This document shows, in pieces, positions 41,007-51,732 of a DNA stretch of 64,000 bases. A program made the position numbers and the translations under genes. The stretch is from Pseudo-nitzschia pungens (lineage: Eukaryota > Bacillariophyta > Bacillariophyceae > Bacillariales > Bacillariaceae). The stretch is taken from positions 186,001 to 250,000 of the forward strand of contig CM074764.1 of NCBI GenBank assembly GCA_037355855.1, written 5' to 3'. The notes beneath the pieces were generated by a model, which saw nothing but the letters and a program-made list of their open reading frames with translations, was not told the origin of the DNA and did no database searches. How positions within the stretch are numbered: the stretch's first letter is position 1; every line of letters begins with the position of its first letter.

Positions 41007-44003
41007 ATGACGGGGTTTCAATACAGCATCAGATTGACTCTGCTGATGGTTGTCACACTGTCGCTTAGCAATATATTTCTCCAGACGACTGAATTTTCAT
41101 CATTGCAAGCGCCGGTATCGATTGATTCTCCTTCCACGAAACAAAACTTGAGGGCAAGCAGTGATAAATCTACCGACAGCAACGAACTACAACACAAGTC
41201 AGAGGAACAGGATGTTAAAAATGAAGACCGCAGCGCAAACAGCGCCAGCGATAGCACGAATACAAATGCCAACGAAAATGCCGGTACGAATGCTGATGCG
41301 AATGAAAATGAAAATGACAATGACAATAAAAATTCCAATACGAATGCGAATGAAAATGACATTGTCACTATGAACATGGATTCCAATACGGATGGTGATG
41401 CTAATACAGATGCTAATACGGATGCCAATACGGACGCCAATACGGATGCGGATGCCACTTCGATTGCAGATGCGGATGCCACTACGAATACGAATGAAAA
41501 TGAAAATTCCAATACGAATGAAAATGAAAATGTTAGTATAAACACGGATGCCAATACGGACGCGGATGTTAATGCGGATACAGATACAGAAACCAATACG
41601 GATGCGGATCCCGATCCGAACGCGGATGCCAATCCGAACGCGGATGCCGATCCGAATGCGGCTGCGACTGCGGATGCCAATCCGAATGCGGATGAGGATG
41701 CCAATCCGAATGGGGCTGCGGATGCCAATGTGAATGCGGATGCCAATCCGAATGGGGCTGCGGATGCCAATGTGAATGCGGATGCCGATCCGAATGCGGC
41801 TGCGACTGCGGATGCCAATCCGAATGCGGATGCGGATGCGGATGCCAATCCGAATGCGGATGCGGATGCTAATCCGAATGCGGATGCGACTGCGGATGCC
41901 AATCCGAATGGGGCTGCGGATGCGGATGCCAATCCGAATGGGGCTGCGGATGCCAATGTGAATGCGGATGCGGATGCGGATGCTAATCCGAATGCGGATG
42001 CGACTGCGGATGCCAATCCGAATGGGGCTGCGGATGCCAATATGAATGCGGCTGCGGGTGCCAATCCGAATGCGGATGCGGCTGCAGATGCAGATGCCAA
42101 TATGAATGCGGATGCGGATGCCAATCCGAATGCGGATGCGGATGCCAATACTATTGCAGATGCGGATGCCACTACGAATACGAATGAAAATGAAAATTCC
42201 AGTACGAATGAAAATCAAAATCAAAATCAAAATGCCGACACGACAATGGTCGATAAAAGCATTCGGGAATGGGGCTGTGACCGAACAGAAACACCGCTAA
42301 TCTTCGTGCACAGGGGGAAAATGGGCGGGGGCAATGTGCGAGCACGACTCGCTGCGGCGGCGCTGAATTTCGATCGACCTTACTGGAATAAAAATTGGAC
42401 CAGAGACGACCACTACTACCCGGTGCGGGACGACAACACCAGCGATTCCGAGATGCGCAAAGGAAAGTTTTGCAACGCCAATTACCCCCATTATAACGTG
42501 ATTGGCATAAACGATCCAATCCGCAAGTCAAACCAAGAAGGGACTGAATTTTGCAACGCAACAACACCCTTTGGAATTGCCATTGCCTGCCCGCATCCGC
42601 ACAAGAAGTCTTTTGAAATGCAAGACGACGCTTTCGGGATGAGCAAGATAAAAAAGTTGAAGAGATTGTGGACAGTGCCAAAGGGCGTTCATTACGGATC
42701 AACGGGTTGTCCAAAATGCGACGATGATTATTACCTCAACGAGGATTACTATTTCGACAGGGATGGTGTTTCCGTGCACAGCGTACCCGGGAGTGTTGCC
42801 GACCCCGAGTCGGATCCCAATCCACGACATGCGTGTAACATTGTACTCGCAACTCACACAAACATTGGCAGTGAGTTACACTGGTTGCCACCGAGATACC
42901 TCAAGGAGCACTGGTGGGACAACAGCATCTACGGGAGCGATTCCACCAATGGTGACAGTGCTGTGAACAACGAGTTTGAAAAGTATTGGGCAACCCTTTT
43001 GGACGATCGTCACCGCCGCCGAAAGCAATTGCTGAGAAAAGCCGGTGAGGCGAACGGGGACACCACACCGGAAAGTGACCCCGGCACCGCCGAGCAAGAA
43101 GACACGTCTACTCGGTGGTGTCCCGGTGGGTACTATCCCCGAACGAACCGTTCCGAAGGAGAAAGGGTATTGAAATACGACCGTCCGGCAAGCCACGAAG
43201 ATTATGCCGGAGCATACGAAACGTGCGGAAAGCCCCTGGCAGAGAGCGCCGACAAGATCTTCTTGGACCGATTTTTTCCCGGCAGCGGTGACAAACTGAA
43301 TTATGCTCCATTCTACGCGAGCATGCCCCTTCACCGAATCACGATGATCCGCAATCCGTGGTCATGGATCGTATCGAAATTCTTTTGGCACAAGATAGAC
43401 AAGATCTATCTGAGAAAGGTGAACAAAAAAGCTAATTTAACGGGTACTGCGGTTGACGAAACGATCCTGCCGTGCACGGATTTAACGCTTTCACCCAAAT
43501 ACTCTCACACGGATCCCATGACCGGTGACGAGTTGGGATGGATCGAGTCCTATTCCATTATCAGTTTGATGCAACTGTGTGGCAACGATTGCCTGATTCG
43601 TTACAAGAATAAATTGATTACCCTGGAGGAACTCGAAAACCAGGCCGAGTCGAATCTGAGAAACTCCTTTTCCGTGGTGGGACTTCTCAACGAAACGGAG
43701 TCCTTCTACGACATGATCACGGATCGCATTGCGTACGTGGACATGGCACTCAATCCGAGCGTTCAGGGGGGACAGCACAAGAGCAAAACAACCAAGTACA
43801 GCCCCGCCTGCAAAGACTTGTACGGGAAAAACGAGACGTTTCGGGAGCACATCCGCGGGACGGTTCCCGCGTTTGCCGCTCTGGAACGACTCTATCACGT
43901 GGGCATCGAAGTGAATCGCTTTCAGCGGCAAGAACTGGAACAATGTCGTCTGTCGAAGGGTGAAACACCCACCAAAGGCTGGTACAATCTCACTCTCAAG
44001 TAA
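41007..44003 (+). CDS. Golgi-type sulfotransferase with long Asn/Asp/Ala repeat stem
   Basis: The 998-residue frame starts at 41007, directly before a signal anchor (FQYSIRLTLLMVVTLSLSNI). Residues about 80-413 are a low-complexity stem of NAN, DAN, ADA and NEN words encoded by GATGCGGATGCCAAT-like DNA. The catalytic part follows: PLIFVHRGKMGGGNVRARL (about residue 432) fits the 5'-phosphosulfate loop of PAPS-dependent sulfotransferases, and RITMIRNPWSWIVSKFFWHK (about 780) the 3'-phosphate site with Arg and Ser. Many Cys and several NxT/NxS sites fit a luminal type II enzyme. Such enzymes sulfate glycans or proteins from PAPS; the acceptor here is unknown. The stem may act as a flexible spacer. 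The antisense strand of the stem is open as well, which is a by-product of the repeat. Confidence 0.8.
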   Translation: MTGFQYSIRLTLLMVVTLSLSNIFLQTTEFSSLQAPVSIDSPSTKQNLRASSDKSTDSNELQHKSEEQDVKNEDRSANSASDSTNTNANENAGTNADANENENDNDNKNSNTNANENDIVTMNMDSNTDGDANTDANTDANTDANTDADATSIADADATTNTNENENSNTNENENVSINTDANTDADVNADTDTETNTDADPDPNADANPNADADPNAAATADANPNADEDANPNGAADANVNADANPNGAADANVNADADPNAAATADANPNADADADANPNADADANPNADATADANPNGAADADANPNGAADANVNADADADANPNADATADANPNGAADANMNAAAGANPNADAAADADANMNADADANPNADADANTIADADATTNTNENENSSTNENQNQNQNADTTMVDKSIREWGCDRTETPLIFVHRGKMGGGNVRARLAAAALNFDRPYWNKNWTRDDHYYPVRDDNTSDSEMRKGKFCNANYPHYNVIGINDPIRKSNQEGTEFCNATTPFGIAIACPHPHKKSFEMQDDAFGMSKIKKLKRLWTVPKGVHYGSTGCPKCDDDYYLNEDYYFDRDGVSVHSVPGSVADPESDPNPRHACNIVLATHTNIGSELHWLPPRYLKEHWWDNSIYGSDSTNGDSAVNNEFEKYWATLLDDRHRRRKQLLRKAGEANGDTTPESDPGTAEQEDTSTRWCPGGYYPRTNRSEGERVLKYDRPASHEDYAGAYETCGKPLAESADKIFLDRFFPGSGDKLNYAPFYASMPLHRITMIRNPWSWIVSKFFWHKIDKIYLRKVNKKANLTGTAVDETILPCTDLTLSPKYSHTDPMTGDELGWIESYSIISLMQLCGNDCLIRYKNKLITLEELENQAESNLRNSFSVVGLLNETESFYDMITDRIAYVDMALNPSVQGGQHKSKTTKYSPACKDLYGKNETFREHIRGTVPAFAALERLYHVGIEVNRFQRQELEQCRLSKGETPTKGWYNLTLK
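41240..42245. repeat. Coding GATGCG/CCGAATGCG-type hexanucleotide repeat
   Basis: About 1 kb of degenerate hexamers (GATGCC, AATCCG, AATGCG, GCGGAT) inside the sulfotransferase stem. It translates to alternating Asn/Asp/Ala/Pro. Higher-order copies such as GGGGCTGCGGATGCCAAT recur at 41711, 41753, 41911, 41939 and 42025, showing local segment duplication. Confidence 0.9.
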
Positions 44004-45421
44004 CGGACGGACGGACGCAATTATTGGGTACACCACACGCACCGATCCGCTCCTATATCATTATTTGCTTTGCTTTGCACCTGTCCGATTCGTGTACTAT
44101 ACTTCGTAATTTATAAAAAAATTATATTCCCTCCATTCGCACTTTGCTACGTGTAGTGTACACCCTAAATCCTCTGCGTATTCATGTTTATGTTCATGTT
44201 CATCTTCATACCACCAATGACAAAGAACGGGAGGGCGGTTCGAGAGCGGGGAATGACCCATGGCAGGCACTTGAAGCAAATGAAGAGGGTGACAATCATT
44301 CCGACGAGGGGTGGCGTCTGTGGTCTTATTCCGGTCGAAAGCGACGTTTGTAGAGGATGCTCTGGCCGAAGGCGTTGTTCCAGTCGATAAGAGACTGTAG
44401 CAGATCATTGGGGTCGGGGTCGTTTTCCCCCTTGGAACTCTATCGTTTCATCTGCTGGCGCGAGATCCGAAAATGATGACGATGTCGCAACCATTGTTTT
44501 GAGTCGGCAACAACGAGGTCAGAAGAACACGGTTTTACCGTATTGCAATAGTACTACGGTGGGAGTGCATCGAGAGTCAACTCGGTGTCGAGTCCTTCCG
44601 AATCATCTCGCAAAAACAAAAAATGGGAGTTTGGATCGTCTCTCCGGAGGGAAGCACCACTACCGTACTAGTACTAGTACTACTATCCGATCCGATCGAA
44701 ACTCCAACAACAACAACGACAACGACAACGACAACTCCAACAACAACTCCAACAACAACAACAACGAGTCGATGCGACGGGGGAGGAGGAGTCTCGTCCG
44801 ATGATTTCTTCGTCGATGCGGCGGGAGCGATGATGTGTTTCGCGGGGCGGTCGACCGGTAACGCAACCGCAGCGGAACGGTGCTCCGGGATTCTTTTCTT
44901 TCTTTCGTTTCTTCTTTTTTGGGGGGAGAGGCGGCGCCGTCCCTTCCGCTGTTCGCCTCGCCCTTGCGGATCACGCGCTCTCCGCGAGACCGGTAATTGC
45001 TACGAGCGCCAAGAACGACGAGGGGCAAATCGGAGGGGGCCGCGAAAGACGAACCGAGTCTCCCGTCGTCGGCGCGGAAGGAACGACGAAGGGTTCTCGG
45101 TTTCCTCTCCGGGGAGTTGTCCGACGCCGGTCGGAGAGAGAGAGAGAGAGAGACAGAGAGAGACAGAAATAGAGACGAACGAACGAATCCGACGGCGCGA
45201 TTGTTCAAGCGTCAATCGTTTTGGAGAAACACGAAATGTGAAATTCTACATGCGAAATGATTGTGAGTCGACCATACAACTCTAAAATTTAGTACCAACC
45301 GCAGGGAGAGCAAACACCAATCGATCGCATCCCATCCCATCCCATGTGATTGCATGTCATTGAATCGCATCGCATCGCATCGCATCGCATCGCATGACAA
45401 AAACGAGTTCGATGGATTGAT
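44004..45421. other. Spacer between convergent genes
   Basis: No supported gene. Low-complexity ACAACAACTCCAACAACAAC (44703-44770) opens frames on both strands but has no domain character. GAGAGA (45135-45170) and (CATCG)n (45366-45393) repeats are present. Confidence 0.5.
45366..45393. repeat. (CATCG)n pentanucleotide array
   Basis: Five to six perfect CATCG copies just 3' of the GILT gene. Confidence 0.95.
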
Positions 45422-46465
45422 TTACTCCTCGGTCAGAACAAGATTGGTTTCGGAATCCTTCCCATTCCCTTTCTCCTCCGCCTCCAAATCCTCATCCCTG
45501 TAGCACACGGTGCGTTTTTCCGTTGGGTCGTTGCGAGTTCCGCTGTTGCCGTTGCTGTCGCTGTTGCTGTTACTGTTGCTGTCGCTTCCTCGGAGCGACG
45601 ACAACGACGAAAACGACGAAGACGAAAACGACGACGATCCCCGTTTTCCGCAGTCCGGACTAACGTAAGGTCCCTCGTAATTGGAGCAGACGTACTCCAG
45701 AAGGCTCGCGCCGATCTTCTCCTCGGCGGCTTTTTCGTGCTTCCCGCCCACCACGATCCACGGGACGTATTCGTGCGGGGGATCCAAGGCGTTCGTCCTG
45801 GTTGCCATGTCGTGCTGGAGGAGGTTCCCCTCGGCCGAGGTGGCGCAGGTCCTCATCTTTCGGACCGTCGTTTCGTCGCCGTCGAGGCCCCTCGTTTCGG
45901 AAACGCAGCGCATCGCCACGCTTTCGTAGTCCTGCTCCGGATCCCGGGACTCGTCGTTTCGCTCGATGCAGTCGAGATAGGCAAAGGCCACCAGGGGATC
46001 GCCGATCTTGGAAAGGGCGCAGGCCTCGATCGTGTTGTAGACGCACTCGGAAAGCCCGTGCTGGCACTCGTACTCGTACGTTCCGCTGGCGGTCGGGCCG
46101 GTCTCCCTGGCGTTTCCGTAGGGCACCAGGGTGATCTCTGCCATGTCCAGGAATCCCTCGGCGGAAAAGGCTTCGCGAAACGACTCGGTGAGGACCGCTC
46201 GGCATCCGGGGCACTGCGATTCGAAGTAGAGCTCGATCGAGACTTTGTCGTTGTTGTCGTTATTATTATTATTATTATTGTTGTTGTTATTATTATTATT
46301 GTGGTTGTGGTGGATGTTGTGGTTGTGGTTGATGTTGATGTTGTGGTTCCGGATCGTGACGCCTTCGAGGTCGGTTGCTTCGACCCGCAACGTCGAAGTG
46401 ACCGGGAGGGAGGCGCAAAGGGCGGCAACGAGAATGCTTTTGAGAGAACGGCGAGAGGCGATCAT
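45422..46465 (-). CDS. GILT-type (gamma-interferon-inducible lysosomal thiol reductase family) thiol reductase
   Basis: The start at 46465 gives 347 residues beginning with a signal peptide (RSLKSILVAALCASLPVTST). An Asn/His low-complexity stretch (residues 40-72) precedes the thioredoxin-like start VSIELYFESQCPGCRAVL, with CxxC near residue 86. The family signature CQHGLSECVYNTIEAC follows (about 137-152). Later paired Cys and VPWIVVGGKHEK complete the fold. GILT proteins reduce disulfides in acidic lumenal compartments such as vacuole or lysosome, or are secreted. The C-terminal tail is Ser/Asn-rich, ending in acidic residues. The gene converges with the sulfotransferase but no functional link is implied. 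Upstream in-frame codons translate GAATGGATG simple repeats and are excluded. Confidence 0.92.
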   Translation of the reverse strand: MIASRRSLKSILVAALCASLPVTSTLRVEATDLEGVTIRNHNININHNHNIHHNHNNNNNNNNNNNNNNDNNDKVSIELYFESQCPGCRAVLTESFREAFSAEGFLDMAEITLVPYGNARETGPTASGTYEYECQHGLSECVYNTIEACALSKIGDPLVAFAYLDCIERNDESRDPEQDYESVAMRCVSETRGLDGDETTVRKMRTCATSAEGNLLQHDMATRTNALDPPHEYVPWIVVGGKHEKAAEEKIGASLLEYVCSNYEGPYVSPDCGKRGSSSFSSSSFSSLSSLRGSDSNSNSNSDSNGNSGTRNDPTEKRTVCYRDEDLEAEEKGNGKDSETNLVLTEE

Positions 46466-47027
46466 CCTGGCACTGCTACTAGTGTGATGAGCGAATGAAT
46501 GGAATGATTGGATGAATGGATTGATGGATGAACGAATGGATGCGAATGAATGAATGGATGGATGGATGAATGAATGAATGGATCTCCTTCCTTCGGTTGT
46601 TGTCATGGATTGCTTCCTTCTTAGTACTAATTACGAAGTCTTCCAAGAGGAGGAGGAAGGTTACGAGTACTACTTGGTACTTGGTACCAGTAAACCTTAC
46701 CAGTACGAGTAAATAAGGTAAGATTTATTACCAAAGCTCCAACCAAAGTCAATAATCTCCGAAGAAGGTCAACAAGTCTCTTTCCACCAAGAAGTTCAAA
46801 AAAGTCTTCCAAGAATGAAGAACGAAAAGACTGATTGATTGATTGATTCATTCATTCGAACACCGTTGCGATTGATTTTGATTCGTTCTCTCATCAAAAG
46901 GTCAGCATCGAACTAAGGTTTACGAACTAAGGTTACTTCGTACGAAGTACGAAGTACTGTACGAAGTAAGACTTCCGTAGTACGAAGTAGAAGTAACCTT
47001 ACTTCGTATGTACACCTACTTATAACC

Positions 47028-47045
47028 AGGGGTCATATGACCCCT
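47028..47045. other. Perfect 18 bp palindrome
   Basis: AGGGGTCATATGACCCCT reads the same on both strands. No role can be assigned; it could be a protein-binding site or chance. Confidence 0.7.
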
Positions 47046-47177
47046 GCTTCTAACTGGTAATTAATCTTACTTGTACTTGTAACTTACTTGTAATTACTCA
47101 CAGGAGCCGAACTACGTACGGCACAGATGTTTGAGCGTGGTTTTCAGTCGTGGAATTTTGATTCATTAAAATTCGTA

Positions 47178-47285
47178 CTACAAAATTCCTAACAGCTGTC
47201 CGTTGGTTCTACGCACCTATGTACTACTTTCGGGGAAAAAGTAATTTCTACGTGGACTTGAGGACAGCTGTTCGGAAATTTTCAC
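47178..47285. mobile_element. MITE family A, complete copy 2
   Basis: The left arm CTACAAAATTCCTAACAGCT plus GTCC pairs with the right arm GGACAGCTGTTCGGAAATTT TC on the other strand. The middle includes GTTCTACGCACCTATGTAC and TAATTTCTACGTGGACTTG, shared with the half copy at 26441. Confidence 0.6.
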
Positions 47286-47812
47286 TTCTAGTATTTTTTT
47301 GAGAATGATTTTTTAAGGATGATGATGATTCATTCATTCGATTGGTTGATTCGTTCATTGGTTGGTTCGTTCGTTCATTCATTCATTCATTCATCCGTGG
47401 AAGAAGATCCAGTCTTGGTCATGCGAAACAAAGAACAAGAAATAAGCCTTAATCTTGCTTCTAGAAGTAATTCTTATTCTTACGGAACTTTGGTCCGTAG
47501 TACGGTACAAGACCTGTCGACGTCGAAAGGAACCAACACTACTACTACTAGTAGTAGTATAACGTTACTGCCGTTACAGGTACATGTACAGTTTGCAACA
47601 ACAGAGAGTTTTGTGTCCGAACTGCTAACCATACCGGTATCACTTCCTCTCATAATTCGAATTTCAAAAACAATAACACCAACAAAGACTCGAGTAAACT
47701 TACAAGTACGAGTACGACGAGTACAAACCATTACAACATACCTACACCAACACCAACACCAACACCAACACCAACACCAACCCCATCAACAACAACAACA
47801 ACAACAACGACA

Positions 47813-49930
47813 ATGAATACCGCTGCCGCCGCCGATTCCGAAAATACGGAGTTCTTGGAATGCATTCGACAGCATGAGGATGATCTTGCCGAGGATGATG
47901 AAGATCCTATCGTGGTTTTCGTTTACGAGGATGATGAAGATTCAGACGAGGATGATGAAGATTCAGACGAGGATGATGAAGATTCTTACGAGGATGATGA
48001 AGATTCTTACGAGGATGATGAAGATTCTTACGAGGATGATGAAGATTCAGACGAGGATGATGAAGATTCAGACGTTGACATCGAAGCCATCGAAAACGTG
48101 TTGTACGAGATAAAGTGGCGTGACCAACCTGATTACGATGTCGTCGAAAAGGCGTTGTACCAGCTATCGCGGCATCGCCCTCTCTCTCCACTGCTGGAGG
48201 ACAGAGACGTTGCCATGGCTGCGGTGACACCATACGGCCACTTCCTAGAATATTTTGGGAACACCGTAAGGAACGATAAAGACGTGGTCTTGGCTGCAGT
48301 GAATAGCAGATATTGGGCCTTGGGATATGCATCCGACGAGTTGCGAAACGACAAAGACGTGGTCTTGGCTGCAGTGAATAATACTGGACGTGCCTTGTAT
48401 TTTGCATCTGAAGAGTGGCGAAACAACAAAGAGATGGTGTTAGCTGCAGTGAAGAATTGTGATGATGGAAGTGCCTTGCAATATGCATCCGAGGAGTTGA
48501 AAAATGACAAAGAGTTCATCTTGGCTGCAGTGAATAATAAAGGACGTGCCTTGGAATATGCATCCGAAGAGTTGCAAAACGACAAAGACGTGGTGTCAGC
48601 TGCGGTGAATAATTATGGACGTGCCTTTGAATATGCCTCTGAAGAGTTGCGAAACAACAAAGGCCTGGTCTTGGCTGCAGTGCATGATTACGGACGTGCC
48701 TTGGAACATGCATCCGAAGAGTTGCGGAACGATAAAGACGTGGTGATAGCTGCAGGGAAGGATTGTTATTGGGCCTTGCAATATGCATCCGTAGAGTTGC
48801 GAAACGACAAAGACGTTGTTTTAGCTGCAGTGAATGATGATGGACGGGCCTTGGAATATGCATCCAAAGAGTTGCAAAACGACAAAGAGTTGGTCTTGGC
48901 TGTAGTGAATAATGATGGATGGCTCTTGAAATATGCATCCGGAGAGTTGCGAAACGACAAAGACGTGGTCTTAGCTGCAGTGAATGATAGTGTATTCGCC
49001 TTGGAATATGCATCCGAAGAGTTGCGCAACGACAAAGACGTGGTCTTGGCTGCAGTGAAGGAGCGTGGATGGCAATTGCAGTATGCATCCGAAGAGTTGC
49101 AAAACGACAGAGACGTGGTCTTGGCCGCAGTGAATGATGATAGGGCCCAGTCCGAATTATATGAGGATGGATGTGCCTTTCAACATGCATCCGAAGAGTT
49201 GCGAAACGACAAAGACGTGGTCATGGCTGCAGTGAATAATAATGGAGAGGCCTTGCGTTATGCATCCGAAGAGTTGCAAAACGACAAAGAGGTGGTCTTA
49301 GCTGCAGTGAATAATGATGGACATGCCTTGTATTATGCATCCGAAGAGTTGCAAAACGACAAAGACCTGGTGTTGGCTGCGGTGAAAAGTAATGGGTATG
49401 TCTTGAAATATGTATCCGAAGAGTTGCAAAACGACAGAGACGTGGTCTTGGCCGCAGTGACTGATGATAGGGCCCGGTCCAAATTCTTTGAGTATGGATG
49501 TGCCTTTCAACATGCATCCGAAGAGTTGCGAAACGACAAAGAGGTGGTCATGGCTGCAGTGAATAATAATGGAGAGGCATTGGAATATGCATCCGAAGAG
49601 TTACGAAACGACAAAGACGTGGTCATGGCTACAGTGAATAATACTGGATGGGCCTTGTATTATGCATCCAAAGAGTTGCGTAACGACAAAGACGTGGTTT
49701 TAGCCGCGGTGAATAATGATGGACTTGCCTTTGAATTCGCCCATGGATCTCCAAAATGTGATCTAGAGATTGTCCGCAGGGCTTTGTTACGGAATCCAGA
49801 GGCCAAAGAGTTTGCATCACAAGAATCCATTGTTTGTCTGGCGGAACATTATGTCCAACGAAGGACGAGCAATTTGGATTCCCGACCAGACCAAAATGAC
49901 CCATCCATAGATTGCCACCGGGCAAAATGA
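47813..49930 (+). CDS. DUF4116-repeat protein, intact paralogue
   Basis: The product has 705 residues. The N terminus (MNTAAAADSENTEFLECIRQ) matches the pseudogene at 10502. It is followed by an acidic insert of repeated DEDDEDSDED/SYEDDED units (about residues 23-85) absent from the other copy. From about residue 140 roughly 20 units of NDKDVVLAAVNNxGxALxYA then SEELR/Q follow, the DUF4116 repeat, predicted helical. The end block FAHGSPKCDLEIVRRALLRN then CLAEHYVQRRTSNLD closes the protein. The shared 5' flank and shared end show that both genes come from one duplication. DUF4116 occurs in expanded families in several protists; function unknown. Two units carry a longer spacer (DDRAQSELYEDGC, DDRARSKFFEYGC), themselves an internal duplication. 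Confidence 0.9.
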   Translation: MNTAAAADSENTEFLECIRQHEDDLAEDDEDPIVVFVYEDDEDSDEDDEDSDEDDEDSYEDDEDSYEDDEDSYEDDEDSDEDDEDSDVDIEAIENVLYEIKWRDQPDYDVVEKALYQLSRHRPLSPLLEDRDVAMAAVTPYGHFLEYFGNTVRNDKDVVLAAVNSRYWALGYASDELRNDKDVVLAAVNNTGRALYFASEEWRNNKEMVLAAVKNCDDGSALQYASEELKNDKEFILAAVNNKGRALEYASEELQNDKDVVSAAVNNYGRAFEYASEELRNNKGLVLAAVHDYGRALEHASEELRNDKDVVIAAGKDCYWALQYASVELRNDKDVVLAAVNDDGRALEYASKELQNDKELVLAVVNNDGWLLKYASGELRNDKDVVLAAVNDSVFALEYASEELRNDKDVVLAAVKERGWQLQYASEELQNDRDVVLAAVNDDRAQSELYEDGCAFQHASEELRNDKDVVMAAVNNNGEALRYASEELQNDKEVVLAAVNNDGHALYYASEELQNDKDLVLAAVKSNGYVLKYVSEELQNDRDVVLAAVTDDRARSKFFEYGCAFQHASEELRNDKEVVMAAVNNNGEALEYASEELRNDKDVVMATVNNTGWALYYASKELRNDKDVVLAAVNNDGLAFEFAHGSPKCDLEIVRRALLRNPEAKEFASQESIVCLAEHYVQRRTSNLDSRPDQNDPSIDCHRAK

Positions 49931-51628
49931 AGAACCCCATCTGGGGCGCACAAGAGTTACAACAGAATTTGAACGGATACCGCAATTCAATCATTGCCGT
50001 ATCCACATCCACACTTCAACAAGAACTGATGGTAGTGGGAGTGTCAGTATTATTCAGCTGTAACCCCAGTATAGGATGGTCATGAAGCAAAATTACATGT
50101 ATATAATATTTATCACATAAAAAACAATAACAACACACATGAATAGGTAATCACACAGAATTACTCTCTCTATCTCTTTTGATCTCTTGGGGTCTGTGAA
50201 CGCGAAGAAGAGGAATAAGCGGGTATGGATGTAGATGTCGATGTTGATGTGGAAATGTGCCGTGTCGGTTGGACTGCTGGTACAAGTAGCACTTCTGACT
50301 ACCAAACCATCGAGAACCAGAGCCGTCGAAAGGTTGACTGAGACTCACTGTTTCGCTGACTTGCTCACTGGCTCCTTGAATTGCGTTTGATTGATTGCGC
50401 CTAATTGCCCTGTGTTGGTATTGTCACGGATGGCGAGGCATGGCAACCGAATAGTCGCAACACCGAAGGAAGACGACCGGGGTGGCGTGATCAGACACGG
50501 TACGATATGACATGGAATGGCAATACCGAAACCAAATCAATCAATCAATCAATCAGTCAGTCAGCAGTACTCTCGCTTTCGCTTTCATTCGAGTTTGTAC
50601 TAGTGTCTATCTCCGTATCAGAATTGTTAAGGTTGGAGAGATCTGATGTTTCAGATTCGCCTTCATCGAGTGAAGTAGTCTTGAAGGCAGGCAGCAATGT
50701 TGCAAATCTCATAGTGAAGTCGATTGAATTGTATTTAAAGAATGTAACATTCAGAATTATGAGCAAAGGAAATGGTTGAATGTTGATGCCCGGTAGCTTC
50801 GATGGATCGACTGCTTGCTTGCTGATTGGCGTCGCTTGCATCCGCTGCTTCCTTTCTAATATGGTCATGCGCCATGTTTTGCAATGGTTGGGAGGAGTAA
50901 AGCCTTACCAATCTGTACAGGGTCGGCCCGGTCCTAGTCGAAGCGAGGCGGATCCATCGCGCCATCTTTTGCGGATCGATCGATCGATCGGTCGATCGAT
51001 ATTGAATCGATCATTGTCATGACCTTTCCCAGTCGATTGCTGTGTAGAGTCCAAGTACGAAGCATCACATGAGATACCTTTCCAGTGCTGTCTGTAGCCT
51101 GTAGCCTGTACTAGCCTGCAGCCTGCAGTCTGTAGTCTGTAGTCTGTACCGTACCTACTCTCTCTCTCTCTTTTGTCGTCCCTGCCATTGTTCCCAAAGC
51201 AGATGGTCGAAGCCGAAAAAGTACCACGTAATAATAATCTTACACCTAAGTTCAAATCTATGATCCTTCTCAGCCCTTTAAACAACAGAGCCTGCTAGAC
51301 GAAGCCCCGTGTCTTGAATCGCACGAACTACTAATAATGTAGTGCACTAATCTATTTTACTCAATTGTTTCTGTAAGAGTTCGTAACTGTTGGTACTCGT
51401 CGTTACAAACATTTCAAACACTCAAGAGTGCATTTGCTATTAATTGAAGGCGCTTCATTCACAATGATAACTTTCGGTTCCTGAATTGTAATCGTTTCTA
51501 TTCTTTCGTTGCAATAGCAAACTCCATCTAAAGCACAAACTGACCAGCGCACAATAATTCCGAACGGCGGCCACGCCCAAGTTTAGTTGGTTTCAAAATT
51601 CTGAAAGTAATATACCGACCTCCTGTTT
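49931..51628. other. Spacer, no clear gene
   Basis: A minus frame at 50557-50868 ends in an acidic Ser/Glu/Asp stretch (TSLDEGESETSDLSNLNNSD) and could be a terminal exon, but no homologous motif is visible. CAATCAATCAATCAGTCAGTC (50538-50562), GATCGATCGATCGGTCGATCG (50975-51000) and CTGTAGCCTGTAGC/CTGTAGTCTGTAGTC (51090-51150) are simple repeats. Confidence 0.45.
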
Positions 51629-51720
51629 TGGTTGACACGTGTCGAACCCTAAGTATTGAATATTCCGAGGCGCGCGCGCCGAGGAATATTCAATACTTAG
51701 GGTGAGACGCGTGCCAACCA
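51629..51720. other. Long inverted repeat (hairpin 1)
   Basis: ACCCTAAGTATTGAATATTC plus C at 51646-51666 is exactly the reverse complement of the bases ending at 51703. Between them lies GAGGCGCGCGCGCCGA, itself mostly palindromic. The flanks TGGTTGACACGTGTC and GACGCGTGCCAACCA extend the pairing outward with about two mismatches. The whole could fold into a roughly 45 bp stem. Confidence 0.9.
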
Positions 51721-51732
51721 ATCCGACTCCGA

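Larger units (their letters stand above)
46466..47812. other. Spacer with full MITE-A copy and DUF4116 5' homology
   Basis: GAATGGATG-type repeats at 46490-46600, and GTACGAAGTACGAAGTA runs with GTAAGGTTAC words at 46905-47000. The 18 bp palindrome AGGGGTCATATGACCCCT lies at 47028-47045 and a complete MITE-A at 47178-47285. From about 47430 the sequence is homologous to 10170-10500, ahead of the other DUF4116 copy. Confidence 0.6.

Noticed and set aside
41018..42172. Long minus-strand frame of Ala/Ser repeats across the sulfotransferase stem
   Set aside because: It is the antisense of a hexanucleotide repeat, which stays open in several frames. It has no non-repetitive domain, and the plus frame continues into a recognisable enzyme.
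44623..45285. 220-codon plus-strand frame and its minus-strand counterpart as genes
   Set aside because: Thr/Asn repeat followed by Arg-rich translation of GC-rich spacer; no motif on either strand.
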